A stretch of 64,000 bases of DNA. Source: Amycolatopsis echigonensis (lineage in GTDB: Bacteria; Actinomycetota; Actinomycetes; Mycobacteriales; Pseudonocardiaceae). Below, one piece after another: positions 33,476-41,330 of this stretch. The notes below the pieces were generated by a model. The model had not been told where the DNA came from. It saw nothing but the letters and a program-made list of their open reading frames with translations, and did not search any database. A program made the position numbers and the translations under genes. Each line of letters opens with the position of its first letter. Position 1 is the stretch's first letter. Location: assembly GCF_014174495.1 (NCBI RefSeq), contig NZ_JACJHR010000001.1, positions 124,001-188,000 on the forward strand. Reading direction: 5' to 3'.

Positions 33476-34663
33476 ATGCTGAACTACTTCAAGGACTACC
33501 CGGCCGATCTGTCGCTGTCCATGGCCTTGGACATGGGTGCCAACATGGACGAGGTCGACCGGGCCTGCCGCGATCTGCGCGACCACGGCCCGCGGCCTGG
33601 CATGGACGAAGCGGACGCGTTCTTCGAGGCCTGGGTCGGCGCCGGTGACCGGCTCGTCGCCGCGGCTCAAGCAGACGAGGCCGTCGGGCATCGCTACTCG
33701 GCAGCGGAGAAATATCGCCGCGCCGCCATCATGTACATCACCGGCGAACGGATGCCCGAACACGACAACCCGGCGCGCGTCGAGGCGTACGACCGGCTCC
33801 TCCACGCGTTCGGGAAGCACCTCGAGCTCGGCGAGGTGAACTGCGAGAAGGTGTTCGTGCCGTATCAGGGCTCGGTGCTGCCAGCGTTGTGGGTGCCGGC
33901 GGCTAGCGGCGCGGCTCCGGCCGTGGTGCACTTCAACGGTCTCGACGGAACCAAGGAGTTCCTGTTCCTCACCGGGTTCGGCGCGGCCCTGAACCGCCGG
34001 GGGATTTCGGTGCTGTTCGTGGACAATCCCGGCGTGGGGGAGGCGCTGCGCAAGCACGGCTTGCACAACTTCGCGGAGGCTGAGATCCCCGCGGGTGCCT
34101 GCGTTGACTACCTGGAAGGCCGTCCCGACGTGGACCACGACCGGATCGGGATGGTCGCCCTCAGCCTGGGCGGCCACCATGCTGCGCGAGCGACTGCCTT
34201 CGAGCCGCGCTTCAAGCTCGGGGTGTGCTGGGGCGCCAATTACGACTTCGCCGCCCGCCTGCGCGGCAGGGTCGCCGGTGCCGGTGCGCAGCCGTCGGTG
34301 CCGCACCTGTTCAAGCACCTGATGTGGGTGTTCGGCACCAACACTATGGAGGAATGCGTCCAGGCGACCCGGGACTTCCACCTGCGCGGCATCCTGGACC
34401 GGATCACCGTGCCGATCCTGATCACCCACGGCGAGGAGGACCAGCAGATCCCGGTCTCCGACGCGTGGGCGACCTACCACGACTGCGTCAACAGCCCGCG
34501 CCGGGAGCTCCGGCGCTTCACCGCGGAGGAGGGCGGCGAACAGCATTGCCAGATCGGGAACATGTCGCTGGGGACCGACTACATGGCCGACTGGATCGCG
34601 GACGTGCTGGGGACCGGATCCGCAGTCGGCACACCGGTTCAGGACGCCGCTCGCGTCAGGTGA
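33476..34663 (+). CDS. Alpha/beta hydrolase, FrsA/2,6-dihydroxypseudooxynicotine-hydrolase-like
   Basis: 395 residues. A helical N-terminal cap (FEAWVGAGDRLVAAAQ, AAEKYRRAAIMYITGERM) precedes the alpha/beta core. Nucleophile Ser in VALSLGGHH, acid Asp in HGEEDQQIPV, catalytic His in GGEQHCQIG. This cap-core arrangement and the E-x-H-C ending match the C-C-bond hydrolase of nicotine catabolism (2,6-dihydroxypseudooxynicotine hydrolase), which removes an acyl side chain from a dihydroxylated ring. In this operon a similar reaction could release resorcinol or a related ring that leads to hydroxyquinol; that is inference. Confidence 0.82.
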   Translation: MLNYFKDYPADLSLSMALDMGANMDEVDRACRDLRDHGPRPGMDEADAFFEAWVGAGDRLVAAAQADEAVGHRYSAAEKYRRAAIMYITGERMPEHDNPARVEAYDRLLHAFGKHLELGEVNCEKVFVPYQGSVLPALWVPAASGAAPAVVHFNGLDGTKEFLFLTGFGAALNRRGISVLFVDNPGVGEALRKHGLHNFAEAEIPAGACVDYLEGRPDVDHDRIGMVALSLGGHHAARATAFEPRFKLGVCWGANYDFAARLRGRVAGAGAQPSVPHLFKHLMWVFGTNTMEECVQATRDFHLRGILDRITVPILITHGEEDQQIPVSDAWATYHDCVNSPRRELRRFTAEEGGEQHCQIGNMSLGTDYMADWIADVLGTGSAVGTPVQDAARVR

Positions 34664-34768
34664 GAACGGTCGGCGCCACGCCGGACTTCAACCATGACAG
34701 TGCCGCTCATGGTGTCATCAGAGCCGGCAGTCCCGTCCGGGGACAGTCTGCCTCACGTGATGCGGGGC

Positions 34769-34895
34769 TGCTGGTCAGCGCCTTCCGCACCGGCCTGCAC
34801 GCGTCAGCCCCGATGACGGTGACGCGCTCGCGGTCGGCTTCCAGCTCGCGCACGGCGATGACCTTGTCGTCGGGAATCAGCCCGGCGTGGGCGTC
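34769..34895 (-). pseudogene. Possible P-type ATPase fragment
   Basis: One short frame reads AGLIPDDKVIAVRELEAD and then RVTVIGAD, resembling the conserved LLPEDKVAAVRELQ-x(4)-VAMVGDG segment of the P-domain of heavy-metal P1B ATPases. Both flanks are out of frame. A second ATPase remnant lies at 39450. Identification rests on about 28 residues. Confidence 0.4.
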
Positions 34896-35152
34896 GGTTG
34901 TGCGCGGCCGCCTGCAGTGCATTGCCGCACGCGGCCGACCCAGTCACGGGATGGTTTCCGGCGTCTACGGTGATGTGCGGCCAGATGGACGGGTCGGATG
35001 CGTCGCGACCGCGGTGAGGCACACGGAGCGTTTCTAGATGCGAGGCTGCCGCATCTGGAGGCGCTGTACCGGATCGCGCGGCACGCGGCGGCCGACGAAT
35101 TGAGCGCGATCACCGGCTCCGCTGCGGCGTCTCCATACCGGCGACCGCGTGT
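34896..35152. other. Decayed sequence; possible ECF sigma N-terminal scrap at 35022-35112 (+)
   Basis: The frame AFLDARLPHLEALYRIARHA resembles the start of region 2 of an ECF sigma factor (typically HLxALYRxARRLxxD followed by AEDLVQ), but the DAED motif is missing and the frame changes. Otherwise nothing is identifiable. Confidence 0.25.
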
Positions 35153-35168
35153 TGTCGCCTCGCTGACA
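35153..35168. promoter_or_regulatory. Putative Crp/Fnr-regulon site 1
   Basis: TGTCGC-CTCG-CTGACA: right arm perfect, left arm degenerate relative to TGTCAG-N4-CTGACA. It ends 64 bp before the start of the MerT/MerC-like membrane gene. Confidence 0.5.
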
Positions 35169-35232
35169 GTTCCGTGGCCGAACGCGGCACCACCAGGCTG
35201 GAATGGTCGGCAGCAACGGCGAACGGAGCATC

Positions 35233-35610
35233 GTGACCACGTCCCATCGGGAGTCTCCCAGGAAGACCAAGGCCGACCGGCTGCCGGTATGGCGGATCGG
35301 CGTCGTCGGCGGGTTGGTGGGCATTCTCTGCTGTGTCGGCCCGACTGTGCTGGCGCTGCTCGGCTTGGTCACCGCCGGAACCGCGTTCGCGTGGGCGACG
35401 AACCTCTATGACGGTTACGCCTGGGGGTTCCGGCTCGGCGGGTTGGCCGTTCTGGCTGTCCTGGTTTGGCTGTCCCTTCGGCGGCGCGACCAGTGCAGCG
35501 TGGCTGGGATGCGGCGTTGGCGGTGGCGGCTGCTCGGCGTCCTCGGCATCGCCGTCGGCACGTACGTCGCGTTGTACGCGCTGACAACCTGGTTAGGCAC
35601 CTTCGCCTGA
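35233..35610 (+). CDS. MerT/MerC-like small membrane protein with vicinal cysteines
   Basis: 125 residues from GTG 35233 (GGAG upstream). Three to four hydrophobic segments: GVVGGLVGILCCVGPTVLAL containing a Cys-Cys pair in the first helix, as in MerT/MerC mercury transporters, then LGGLAVLAVLVWLSL and LLGVLGIAVGTYVALYALTT. No MerR or MerP is nearby. It could carry mercury or another soft metal, or have an unrelated redox role. It is preceded by a regulon site shared with the Crp/Fnr gene cluster. Confidence 0.65.
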   Translation: MTTSHRESPRKTKADRLPVWRIGVVGGLVGILCCVGPTVLALLGLVTAGTAFAWATNLYDGYAWGFRLGGLAVLAVLVWLSLRRRDQCSVAGMRRWRWRLLGVLGIAVGTYVALYALTTWLGTFA

Positions 35611-35765
35611 GCAGCGGCGGCCGAACCGGCGCGGCAGCGAGTTCGCGACCACGATGGCCGCTCCGGTGGAATGTCTGTGGTAGCGCTTGCCCTCGGCAGG
35701 CGCGTCGATCGGTGCGGGGTGTTGAGTGCGGGTACAACGTTCGACGGGTCGGGAGGGCGCGGGGT

Positions 35766-36098
35766 ATGTCTGAAGTGGTGGTGTATTGGCGGCCGGGTTG
35801 TGTGTTCTGCGCGCGGCTGCGGCGGCAGCTCGATCGCGCTGGGGTCCCGTATCGGCCGGTCAACATCTGGGAAGACCCGGCCGCGGCGGAGACGGTGCGG
35901 TCCATTGCGCGGGGTGACGAAACCGTGCCGACGGTGGTCGTCGGCGGTCAGGGCTTGGTGAATCCGAGCGTGCGCCAGGTGCAGGCGGCGATGCGGGAGG
36001 CGATGCCGGACGTGCCGTTCGCGTCCGATGCCGCGCGCCGCCCGTCGCCGGGTTTGCTGGGGTGGCTGCGGGAGAAGGTGCGCAAGCTCGGGCGCTAG
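35766..36098 (+). CDS. Glutaredoxin/mycoredoxin-like protein with C-terminal extension
   Basis: 110 residues from ATG 35766. VVYWRPGCVFCARL holds the CxxC redox site of actinobacterial mycoredoxins, followed by the NIWEDPAAAETVRSI and VPTVVVGG substrate-binding motifs. A 25-residue basic tail (LLGWLREKVRKLGR) is added to the usual 80-85-residue fold. It reduces mycothiol- or other mixed disulfides. It converges with the HAD remnant (4-bp overlap of 3' ends). Confidence 0.88.
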   Translation: MSEVVVYWRPGCVFCARLRRQLDRAGVPYRPVNIWEDPAAAETVRSIARGDETVPTVVVGGQGLVNPSVRQVQAAMREAMPDVPFASDAARRPSPGLLGWLREKVRKLGR

Positions 36099-36652
36099 GC
36101 ACCGGCGGGCAGCGCCATCAGTCTCTGAGCGACCTCGGCAAGGTCAGAACCGACCACGTCGGCTGGCGCGAAGATCCCGGCGTATTGGCCTTCGTGGCGG
36201 CTGGCCCATCCCGTGGTCAGGCCTGCCCGGCGTGCGCCGTGGCAGTCGAACGCGTGCACTGCCACCAGCGCGGCCTGCTCGGGCTCGCATCCGGTCTTCT
36301 GGAGTGCGTAGTGGTAGACCTGGGCGGGCGGCTTCCAGCTGCGCACGTCGGCGACGGACAGAATTTGCTCGACATACGTCGTCAACCCGGTGCGCTGCAA
36401 GAAATCCTGGGTGTTCCGCGCTGCGCCGTTGCTCAGGCATGCCACGCGGACGTCGTGTTCGGCGAGCAGCCGCAGCGCCGGTTCGACGTCGGGATGCGCT
36501 GGCAGTTCGGCGAATCCGGCCAGGACGTGCTCGACGGCGTCCTTGCTGACCGCGCCGCGGGTCAGGGTGCGCAGCGCGGCCGCGGCGACCTTCGGGAACG
36601 GTTCGTAGTCCCCGGCCAAGGTCAGCGCCATGCCGTCGCGGGCGATTCGGCA
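36095..36652 (-). pseudogene. HAD type II haloacid dehalogenase, N-terminus deleted
   Basis: The C-terminal three quarters of a type II (S)-2-haloacid dehalogenase are present: RDGMALTLAGDY, VRVACLSNGAARN (motif II Ser), SWKPPAQVYHYAL (motif III Lys) and VHAFDCHGARRAGL (motif IV). The first 50-60 residues, including the nucleophile motif DxxGT, are missing. The frame is entered directly from the TGA of the upstream CMD gene, so a deletion has fused the two. Without the nucleophile Asp it cannot work, though an ATG at 36631 could still be translated. Confidence 0.8.
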
Positions 36653-37201
36653 TCAGGCCTCCCATGCCTGGGCGGTGAACGCGTCGTCCAGGGGCGTGTG
36701 GGCCAGATGGTTGATGTAGTTGGACAGGGTCTTCATCGCGACGCCGACGACGACGTCCAGGATCTGCCGCTGCGCGAACCCCGCGGCCAGGAATGCGCGT
36801 ATCTCGTCGTCGGGGACGTTGCCCTGCTCGGCGGCCACGGCGTGGGCGAAGCGGCGGATGGCTTCCAGTTGCGGGTCGCCGAGCGGCTTGCCGTCGCGCA
36901 ACGCGGCGACCGTTTCACTGTCCACACCGGACCGCAGGGCGTTCGTGGAGTGCACGGCCATGCAGTAGTGGCAGGCGTTGTAACGGCTGACCGTGAGCCA
37001 CACGACGTCTTGCCCGCCCTTGGGCAGCGACGTCTTGCGGAACTGCTCCGACAGTGCCTGGTAGGCGTTGAACGCCTGCGGCGACTCGGCCATGATGCCG
37101 TACAGGTTCGGGATGAACCCGAGACTCTTGTGGATCTTTTCGAGCGCCGGGGCCACTTCGGCCGGCGCGGTGTGCTCGTCGTGGATCGTGAACTCCGTCA
37201 T
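36653..37201 (-). CDS. Carboxymuconolactone decarboxylase/AhpD-like protein
   Basis: 182 residues. AhpD-fold signature: WLTVSRYNACHYCMAVHS with the CxxC-x3-H redox/proton relay typical of alkylhydroperoxidase-like enzymes, preceded by ALEKIHKSLGFIPNLYG. It may act as a peroxidase coupled to a thiol partner such as the nearby glutaredoxin. It follows the TetR gene by 24 bp on the same strand and is probably its regulated partner; the HAD remnant lies immediately downstream. Confidence 0.87.
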   Translation of the reverse strand: MTEFTIHDEHTAPAEVAPALEKIHKSLGFIPNLYGIMAESPQAFNAYQALSEQFRKTSLPKGGQDVVWLTVSRYNACHYCMAVHSTNALRSGVDSETVAALRDGKPLGDPQLEAIRRFAHAVAAEQGNVPDDEIRAFLAAGFAQRQILDVVVGVAMKTLSNYINHLAHTPLDDAFTAQAWEA

Positions 37202-37225
37202 CGAATTCCTCCGTGTTCGTCGGGT

Positions 37226-37834
37226 TTAGCGCGGCCACGCGTCGGTGGTATCGCCCGGACGGCGCAACGCGGTCAACGCGGCGGCGACGGCGCTGCGCAG
37301 GGTCGACGCGTCCGCGCCGGCTCGCGAGCGCAGGTTGACGCCTTGGGCCACCAGCACGAGGTGTTCGGCAGTGGCGTCCAGGTCGAGGTCCGGGCGGAGC
37401 TGGCCCAGCCGGTCAGCCGAGTCCAGCGCAGTCCGCAGTGCGTGCCGCACCCGCTGGTGATGTTCGGCGAGCGCATCCGGGATGGGTGCCTGCCCGCCGG
37501 TCTGGAGGTTGGTGGCCAGACAGCCCCAGCGAGCCCGCGGACCCGCACAGCGCGCGGTGATCAGCCCGTCGAAGAACTCCGCGATCGTCGACAGCCCGCG
37601 CCCGCCGGTCTCGAGCGCGGTGAACGCGGGTTCGGCGTGCTCGGCCAGGTAGCGGCGCAGCGCGGCCAGGCAGAGGCTCTGCTTGCTGCCGAACGTCGCG
37701 TACAGGCTTGACCGGCTGATGCCGGTGGTGGCCACGATGTCCGCGATCCCGGTCTCGGCCCAGCCACGCTGCCACAGCAACTGCGTCACGGCGCCGACCA
37801 CCGCCGAGGGATCGAAATGCTTGACGCCCGACAC
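37226..37834 (-). CDS. TetR family repressor
   Basis: 202 residues from GTG 37834, preceded by GGAGG. TetR N-terminal helix-turn-helix: VTQLLWQRGWAETGIADIVA, TTGISRSSLYATFGSKQSL; helical ligand-binding domain with the AEFFDGLITARCAG-x-RARWGCLATN motif of the TetR_C branch seen in AcrR/NemR-like repressors. An inverted repeat of 10-bp arms lies just upstream, suggesting autorepression of the tetR-CMD operon. Confidence 0.9.
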   Translation of the reverse strand: MSGVKHFDPSAVVGAVTQLLWQRGWAETGIADIVATTGISRSSLYATFGSKQSLCLAALRRYLAEHAEPAFTALETGGRGLSTIAEFFDGLITARCAGPRARWGCLATNLQTGGQAPIPDALAEHHQRVRHALRTALDSADRLGQLRPDLDLDATAEHLVLVAQGVNLRSRAGADASTLRSAVAAALTALRRPGDTTDAWPR

Positions 37835-37843
37835 GGTGCACCT

Positions 37844-37871
37844 CCAACCTGGACCGCTCGTTCCAGGTTGG
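37844..37871. promoter_or_regulatory. TetR operator candidate
   Basis: CCAACCTGGA-N8-TCCAGGTTGG, perfect 10-bp arms, located 10 bp upstream of the TetR GTG start. Size and symmetry are those of a TetR-family operator. Confidence 0.75.
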
Positions 37872-37899
37872 ATCGCAGGTGTCGATCGCGCCATCGCAG

Positions 37900-37915
37900 T
37901 GTCTGGTCGCTGACA
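37900..37915. promoter_or_regulatory. Putative Crp/Fnr-regulon site 2
   Basis: TGTCTG-GTCG-CTGACA ends 73 bp before the FAD oxidoreductase start at 37989. Right arm perfect, one mismatch in the left arm. Confidence 0.6.
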
Positions 37916-37988
37916 AACTCCGCTTGCCGGGCGGGGCGGGTCTGGTGTGCTGGACGATGAGTCCGAGGCTCGGCAAGGAGGGCGCAGC

Positions 37989-39434
37989 GTGACGCGAGGC
38001 AGTGGCAGGGCCGACCTGGTCATCGTCGGCGGCGGAACCGCCGGCATCATCGCTGCCCAGACCGCGGGCGGGCTCGGCGCGCGGGTCGTCCTCGTGGAAC
38101 GTGACCGCATCGGCGGTGACTGCCTGTGGACCGGATGCGTGCCGAGCAAAGCACTGATCGCCGCTGCCCGCGCCGCCCAGAACATGCGCACTGCGGGCAG
38201 GTTCGGCATCGCTCCGGTCGAGCCGCAGGTGGATTTCGCGGCCGTGACGGCGCATGTCCGCAGGTCGATCGAGCGGATCGAGCCGGTCGACTCGCCCGCG
38301 GCGCTTACCGACGCCGGTGCCGAGGTCGTCGCCGGTACCGCGGTGTTCACCGGCCCGGACGAACTCCAGATCGAGGGCCGGTCGCTGCGGTTCCGGCGCG
38401 CGCTGATCGCCACCGGCTCCGCCCCGGCGCTCCCGCCGGTGCCCGGCCTGGCCGAGGCGGAGCCGCTGACCAGCGACACCGTGTGGGACCTGGCGGAACT
38501 GCCCGCCCGGTTGGCCGTGCTGGGCGGCGGCCCGATCGGCTGCGAGCTCGGACAGGCGTTCGCCCGCCTCGGCGCCGAGGTGACCGTCGTCGAGGCCACC
38601 GAACGCCTTGTGCCGCGCGAAGAACCCCGCGCTGCGACCGCGTTGTCGGCCGCCCTGTCCGCGGACGGCGTCCGCGTGCTGACCTCGACTACCGTCACCC
38701 AAGCCGCCCGGCAGGCGAAAGGGGTGCGTCTAGATCTCACGGGCCGCACCGGCCCGAGCGTGCTCGATGTCGACCGGGTGCTCGTCGCCACTGGCTGCCG
38801 CCCGCGCACCGCCGGGCTCGGCCTTGAGCAGGCCGGGGTTCGCCTGGACGAGCGCGGCTACGTTGCCGTGGACGCCAAGCTGCGCACCAGCAACCACCGG
38901 ATCTACGCGGCCGGGGACGTCACCGGCGCGCCCGCGTTCACCCACGTCGCCGGGGTCCACGGCAGCATCGCCGCCACCAACGCGCTGCTCGCCCCGATCC
39001 GCCGCATCGACCACGACAAGATTCCCTGGGTGACCTTCACCGACCCCGAGATCGCCCACCTCGGCCTCACCGAAGACCAAGCCCGCCAACGCTTCGGCGA
39101 CGCGGTCCGGGTCCGGCTGCTCCAGCACGAGCACCTCGACCGCGCGATTGTAGAAGACGAAACCGACGGCTTCACCCACGTCGTGCTCGACGCCAAAGGT
39201 CGCGTGCTCGGTGCCACAGTCGTAGGACCGCGGGCCGGGGAGATGATCGCCGAGCTCACCGGATTGCTCGCGCGCGGCGGGAGGTTGAGGGATCTCGCGT
39301 CGGTGATTCATCCCTATCCGGCGTGGTCCGACGGTGTCTGGAACGCGGCCGTGGCCGAGTCGAGCGACGCACTCCAGAGACCGGTCATGCGCCGCGTCAC
39401 CGGTGCCTTGTTACGCCTGCGCCGAGTCCGGTGA
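37989..39434 (+). CDS. FAD-dependent pyridine nucleotide-disulfide oxidoreductase (MerA-like core)
   Basis: 481 residues from GTG 37989, seven bases after AAGGAGG. FAD motif IVGGGTAGI, redox-active CLWTGC (Cys 45 and 50), NAD motif VLGGGPIGCELGQAF, second FAD motif IYAAGDVTG, and the C-terminal dimerisation domain with VIHPYPAWSDGV, where the usual H-P-T-x-S-E carries the catalytic His-Glu pair; here the Glu position is Asp (WSDG), as in many MerA-like proteins. It lacks the N-terminal HMA domain and C-terminal Cys pair of true mercuric reductases. Substrate unknown. It probably reduces a disulfide, quinone or metal. Confidence 0.87.
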   Translation: MTRGSGRADLVIVGGGTAGIIAAQTAGGLGARVVLVERDRIGGDCLWTGCVPSKALIAAARAAQNMRTAGRFGIAPVEPQVDFAAVTAHVRRSIERIEPVDSPAALTDAGAEVVAGTAVFTGPDELQIEGRSLRFRRALIATGSAPALPPVPGLAEAEPLTSDTVWDLAELPARLAVLGGGPIGCELGQAFARLGAEVTVVEATERLVPREEPRAATALSAALSADGVRVLTSTTVTQAARQAKGVRLDLTGRTGPSVLDVDRVLVATGCRPRTAGLGLEQAGVRLDERGYVAVDAKLRTSNHRIYAAGDVTGAPAFTHVAGVHGSIAATNALLAPIRRIDHDKIPWVTFTDPEIAHLGLTEDQARQRFGDAVRVRLLQHEHLDRAIVEDETDGFTHVVLDAKGRVLGATVVGPRAGEMIAELTGLLARGGRLRDLASVIHPYPAWSDGVWNAAVAESSDALQRPVMRRVTGALLRLRRVR

Positions 39435-39449
39435 CGCTCCACGTCGGCA

Positions 39450-39770
39450 ACTCGACTGCATGGATTCTCTGGCGGCAAGTCCAGCACCAGGTCGCGATGG
39501 TCGGGGACGGCATCAGTGACGCGTCCTCGCTGATGCGCGCCGACGTGGGCGTGCCCATCGGCGGGGCACCGACATCGCCACCGGGTCCGCCGACATCATC
39601 CTTGTCCGCGACGACCTCAGGCTCGTGCTCACCGCGCGCCGAGATCAGGTGCCGCTCCTACCGCAGGTTTTAGCAGAACGTCGTGCTGGCGTTCGCGTTC
39701 AACGGCCTCGGCCTCCCGCTTCGGCGACCGGGTTGTCAGGTCACCCAGTATCGCTCTGCCCTCGCTGCTG
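39450..39770 (+). pseudogene. P-type (P1B) ATPase C-terminal remnant
   Basis: Successive frames read QHQVAMVGDGISDASSLMRA (P-domain hinge, normally MVGDGIND), then GTDIATGSADIILVRDDL, then NVVLAFAFNGLGLP, which is the penultimate transmembrane helix of heavy-metal ATPases. At least two frameshifts and a stop separate them and all upstream domains are gone. The gene is dead and directly follows the FAD oxidoreductase, so a metal-handling operon has decayed here. Confidence 0.75.
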
Positions 39771-39948
39771 GCTTGTCTCTGTGCTTTCCCACCCCATGAC
39801 CGTGCGGCCGAGACTTACCATCGACGTCCACAGTGGAGTGATCCGGGGACCGAGCCGATGCACATGATCAGGGGCGAAGATCACCCGCGTCACCGTGGCG
39901 AAGCCTGCCAGCAGGACCGGTCGCGGTGAAGCGGCACTTCGCGTCCGC

Positions 39949-40554
39949 TCAGCGGCGGCGCAGGGTGAACCAGAAAGTGGGGAAGGGGTTCGTGCCCGGG
40001 GTGACGTCGACGAGATCCCAGTCGGAGAACCGTGTGCGCAGTTCGTCGGCGGTCACCCCGAAGATCTTGTCGGGCAGTGCGTCCGGCCCGTACCCGAACA
40101 TCAGCAGGTTCGCCCCCGGTGCCGTGGCGCGGGTGACTCCGGCCGCGTAGCCGTCACGCCGATGCGCCGGGATGGCGCAGAAGCAGCTCAGGTCGAAGAC
40201 GAGCGAGAAGCCGTCGCCCACGGCCAGCTCGACCAATCGAGTGGCATCGCCGAGCAGCAACTGTGCGGACACTCCGGCCGCGTCCGCCTTCGCACGGGCC
40301 TGCTCGATCGCCCGTTCGATCAGGTCGACCCCCACTACCTCCCAGCCGTGTTCCGCGAGGTAGACGGCGTTGGTCCCGGTGCCGCACCCGAGTTCGAGCG
40401 CGCGCCCGGCCGGCTCGCGCTCGACCAGCGCAACCAGTTCCGGCGGCGTGACGCCGTTGTCCCACGGCGCTTTCTCCCGGTAGTACTCCTCGAACTCCAG
40501 CCGGACCGCCGTCTCTTGTTCCGCCGGGCTCTTCGCCTGCATCCGCTGGACCAT
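39949..40554 (-). CDS. Class I SAM-dependent methyltransferase
   Basis: 201 residues. The Rossmann SAM motif ALELGCGTGTNAVYLA is followed by WEVVGVDLIERAIEQA and LLGDATRL, then FDLSCFCAIP; this resembles thiopurine/tellurite-resistance (TehB)-like methyltransferases, which detoxify small nucleophiles or metalloids. Divergent from a TetR gene with a triple CTAGAG array between, so likely its repressed target. Confidence 0.87.
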   Translation of the reverse strand: MVQRMQAKSPAEQETAVRLEFEEYYREKAPWDNGVTPPELVALVEREPAGRALELGCGTGTNAVYLAEHGWEVVGVDLIERAIEQARAKADAAGVSAQLLLGDATRLVELAVGDGFSLVFDLSCFCAIPAHRRDGYAAGVTRATAPGANLLMFGYGPDALPDKIFGVTADELRTRFSDWDLVDVTPGTNPFPTFWFTLRRR

Positions 40555-40571
40555 GACTTCTCCTCCGGTTA

Positions 40572-40603
40572 CTAGAGTCAGCCTCTAGAGTTCCTCTCTA
40601 GAG
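40572..40603. promoter_or_regulatory. Triple CTAGAG operator array between divergent genes
   Basis: CTAGAG occurs at 40572, 40585 and 40598, each 13 bp apart; the last two extend to perfect CTCTAGAG palindromes. The array ends 14 bp before the TetR start and 18 bp from the methyltransferase start. Confidence 0.7.
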
Positions 40604-40617
40604 CTATACTCTTCTTC

Positions 40618-41244
40618 GTGAGTTCTGACAAGCAGGCCGAACGCTCCCGCAAGACCCGCGCGAAGATCGTCGCCGCCGCGTGCGAACTGTTCGTGGAGAA
40701 GGGATACGGGGCGACGAGCCTGCAGGACGTCGCGACCCGGGCCGGGGTGGCCGTCCAGACGATCTACTTCGTCTTCGGCGCCAAACGCGCGCTGTTTAAG
40801 GACGTCGTGGACACCACCATCGCCGGCGACGCCGAGCCGGTGGAAACGATGGGCCGGGACTGGTTCCGCCGCGCGGTCGCCGCTCCGACCGCGGCCGAAC
40901 ACGTCCGCCTGCACGTGCGAGGCACGCGACCCGTCATGGACCGGGTCGCACCGATCATCCCGGTCATCGCGGCCGCCACCGCGACGGATCCGGAGATCCC
41001 GGCGCTGTGGCCGGACCGTGACCCGCGCTATACCGTCCTGCACACGACCGCGAAGTCCCTGGTCACGAAGCCAGGCGCACGGACGGGAGTGTCGGCGCGG
41101 CATGCCGCGGATGTCCTGTACGGGGTGCTGAGCCCGGAGCTGTACCTGGTGTTCACCCGGGAACGAGGCTGGTCGCCCGCGAAGTGGGAGAAGTGGGCAC
41201 GGGAAACCCTGCTCCAGCAACTGTGCGAGGCGGCCGGTTCCTGA
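40618..41244 (+). CDS. TetR family regulator
   Basis: 208 residues from GTG 40618. N-terminal helix-turn-helix: RAKIVAAACELFVEKGYGAT, SLQDVATRAGVAVQTIYFVF; C-terminal helical domain without recognisable ligand signature. Divergent from the methyltransferase with an operator-like array in the 63-bp gap. It would repress both genes until a ligand, probably the methyltransferase substrate, binds. Confidence 0.9.
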   Translation: MSSDKQAERSRKTRAKIVAAACELFVEKGYGATSLQDVATRAGVAVQTIYFVFGAKRALFKDVVDTTIAGDAEPVETMGRDWFRRAVAAPTAAEHVRLHVRGTRPVMDRVAPIIPVIAAATATDPEIPALWPDRDPRYTVLHTTAKSLVTKPGARTGVSARHAADVLYGVLSPELYLVFTRERGWSPAKWEKWARETLLQQLCEAAGS

Positions 41245-41330
41245 GCCCCAAGGCTCCGTCTCGTTTCATTCGGCTCGTCTGCGGTCCGTCAGCGACGCGC
41301 GAGTGACGGTCTGGCCGGACATTGCCAGCG

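Noticed and set aside
37989-39434. Annotating the FAD oxidoreductase as mercuric reductase
   Set aside because: It lacks the HMA domain and the C-terminal Cys pair needed for Hg(II) handling, and no merR, merP or merB is nearby.
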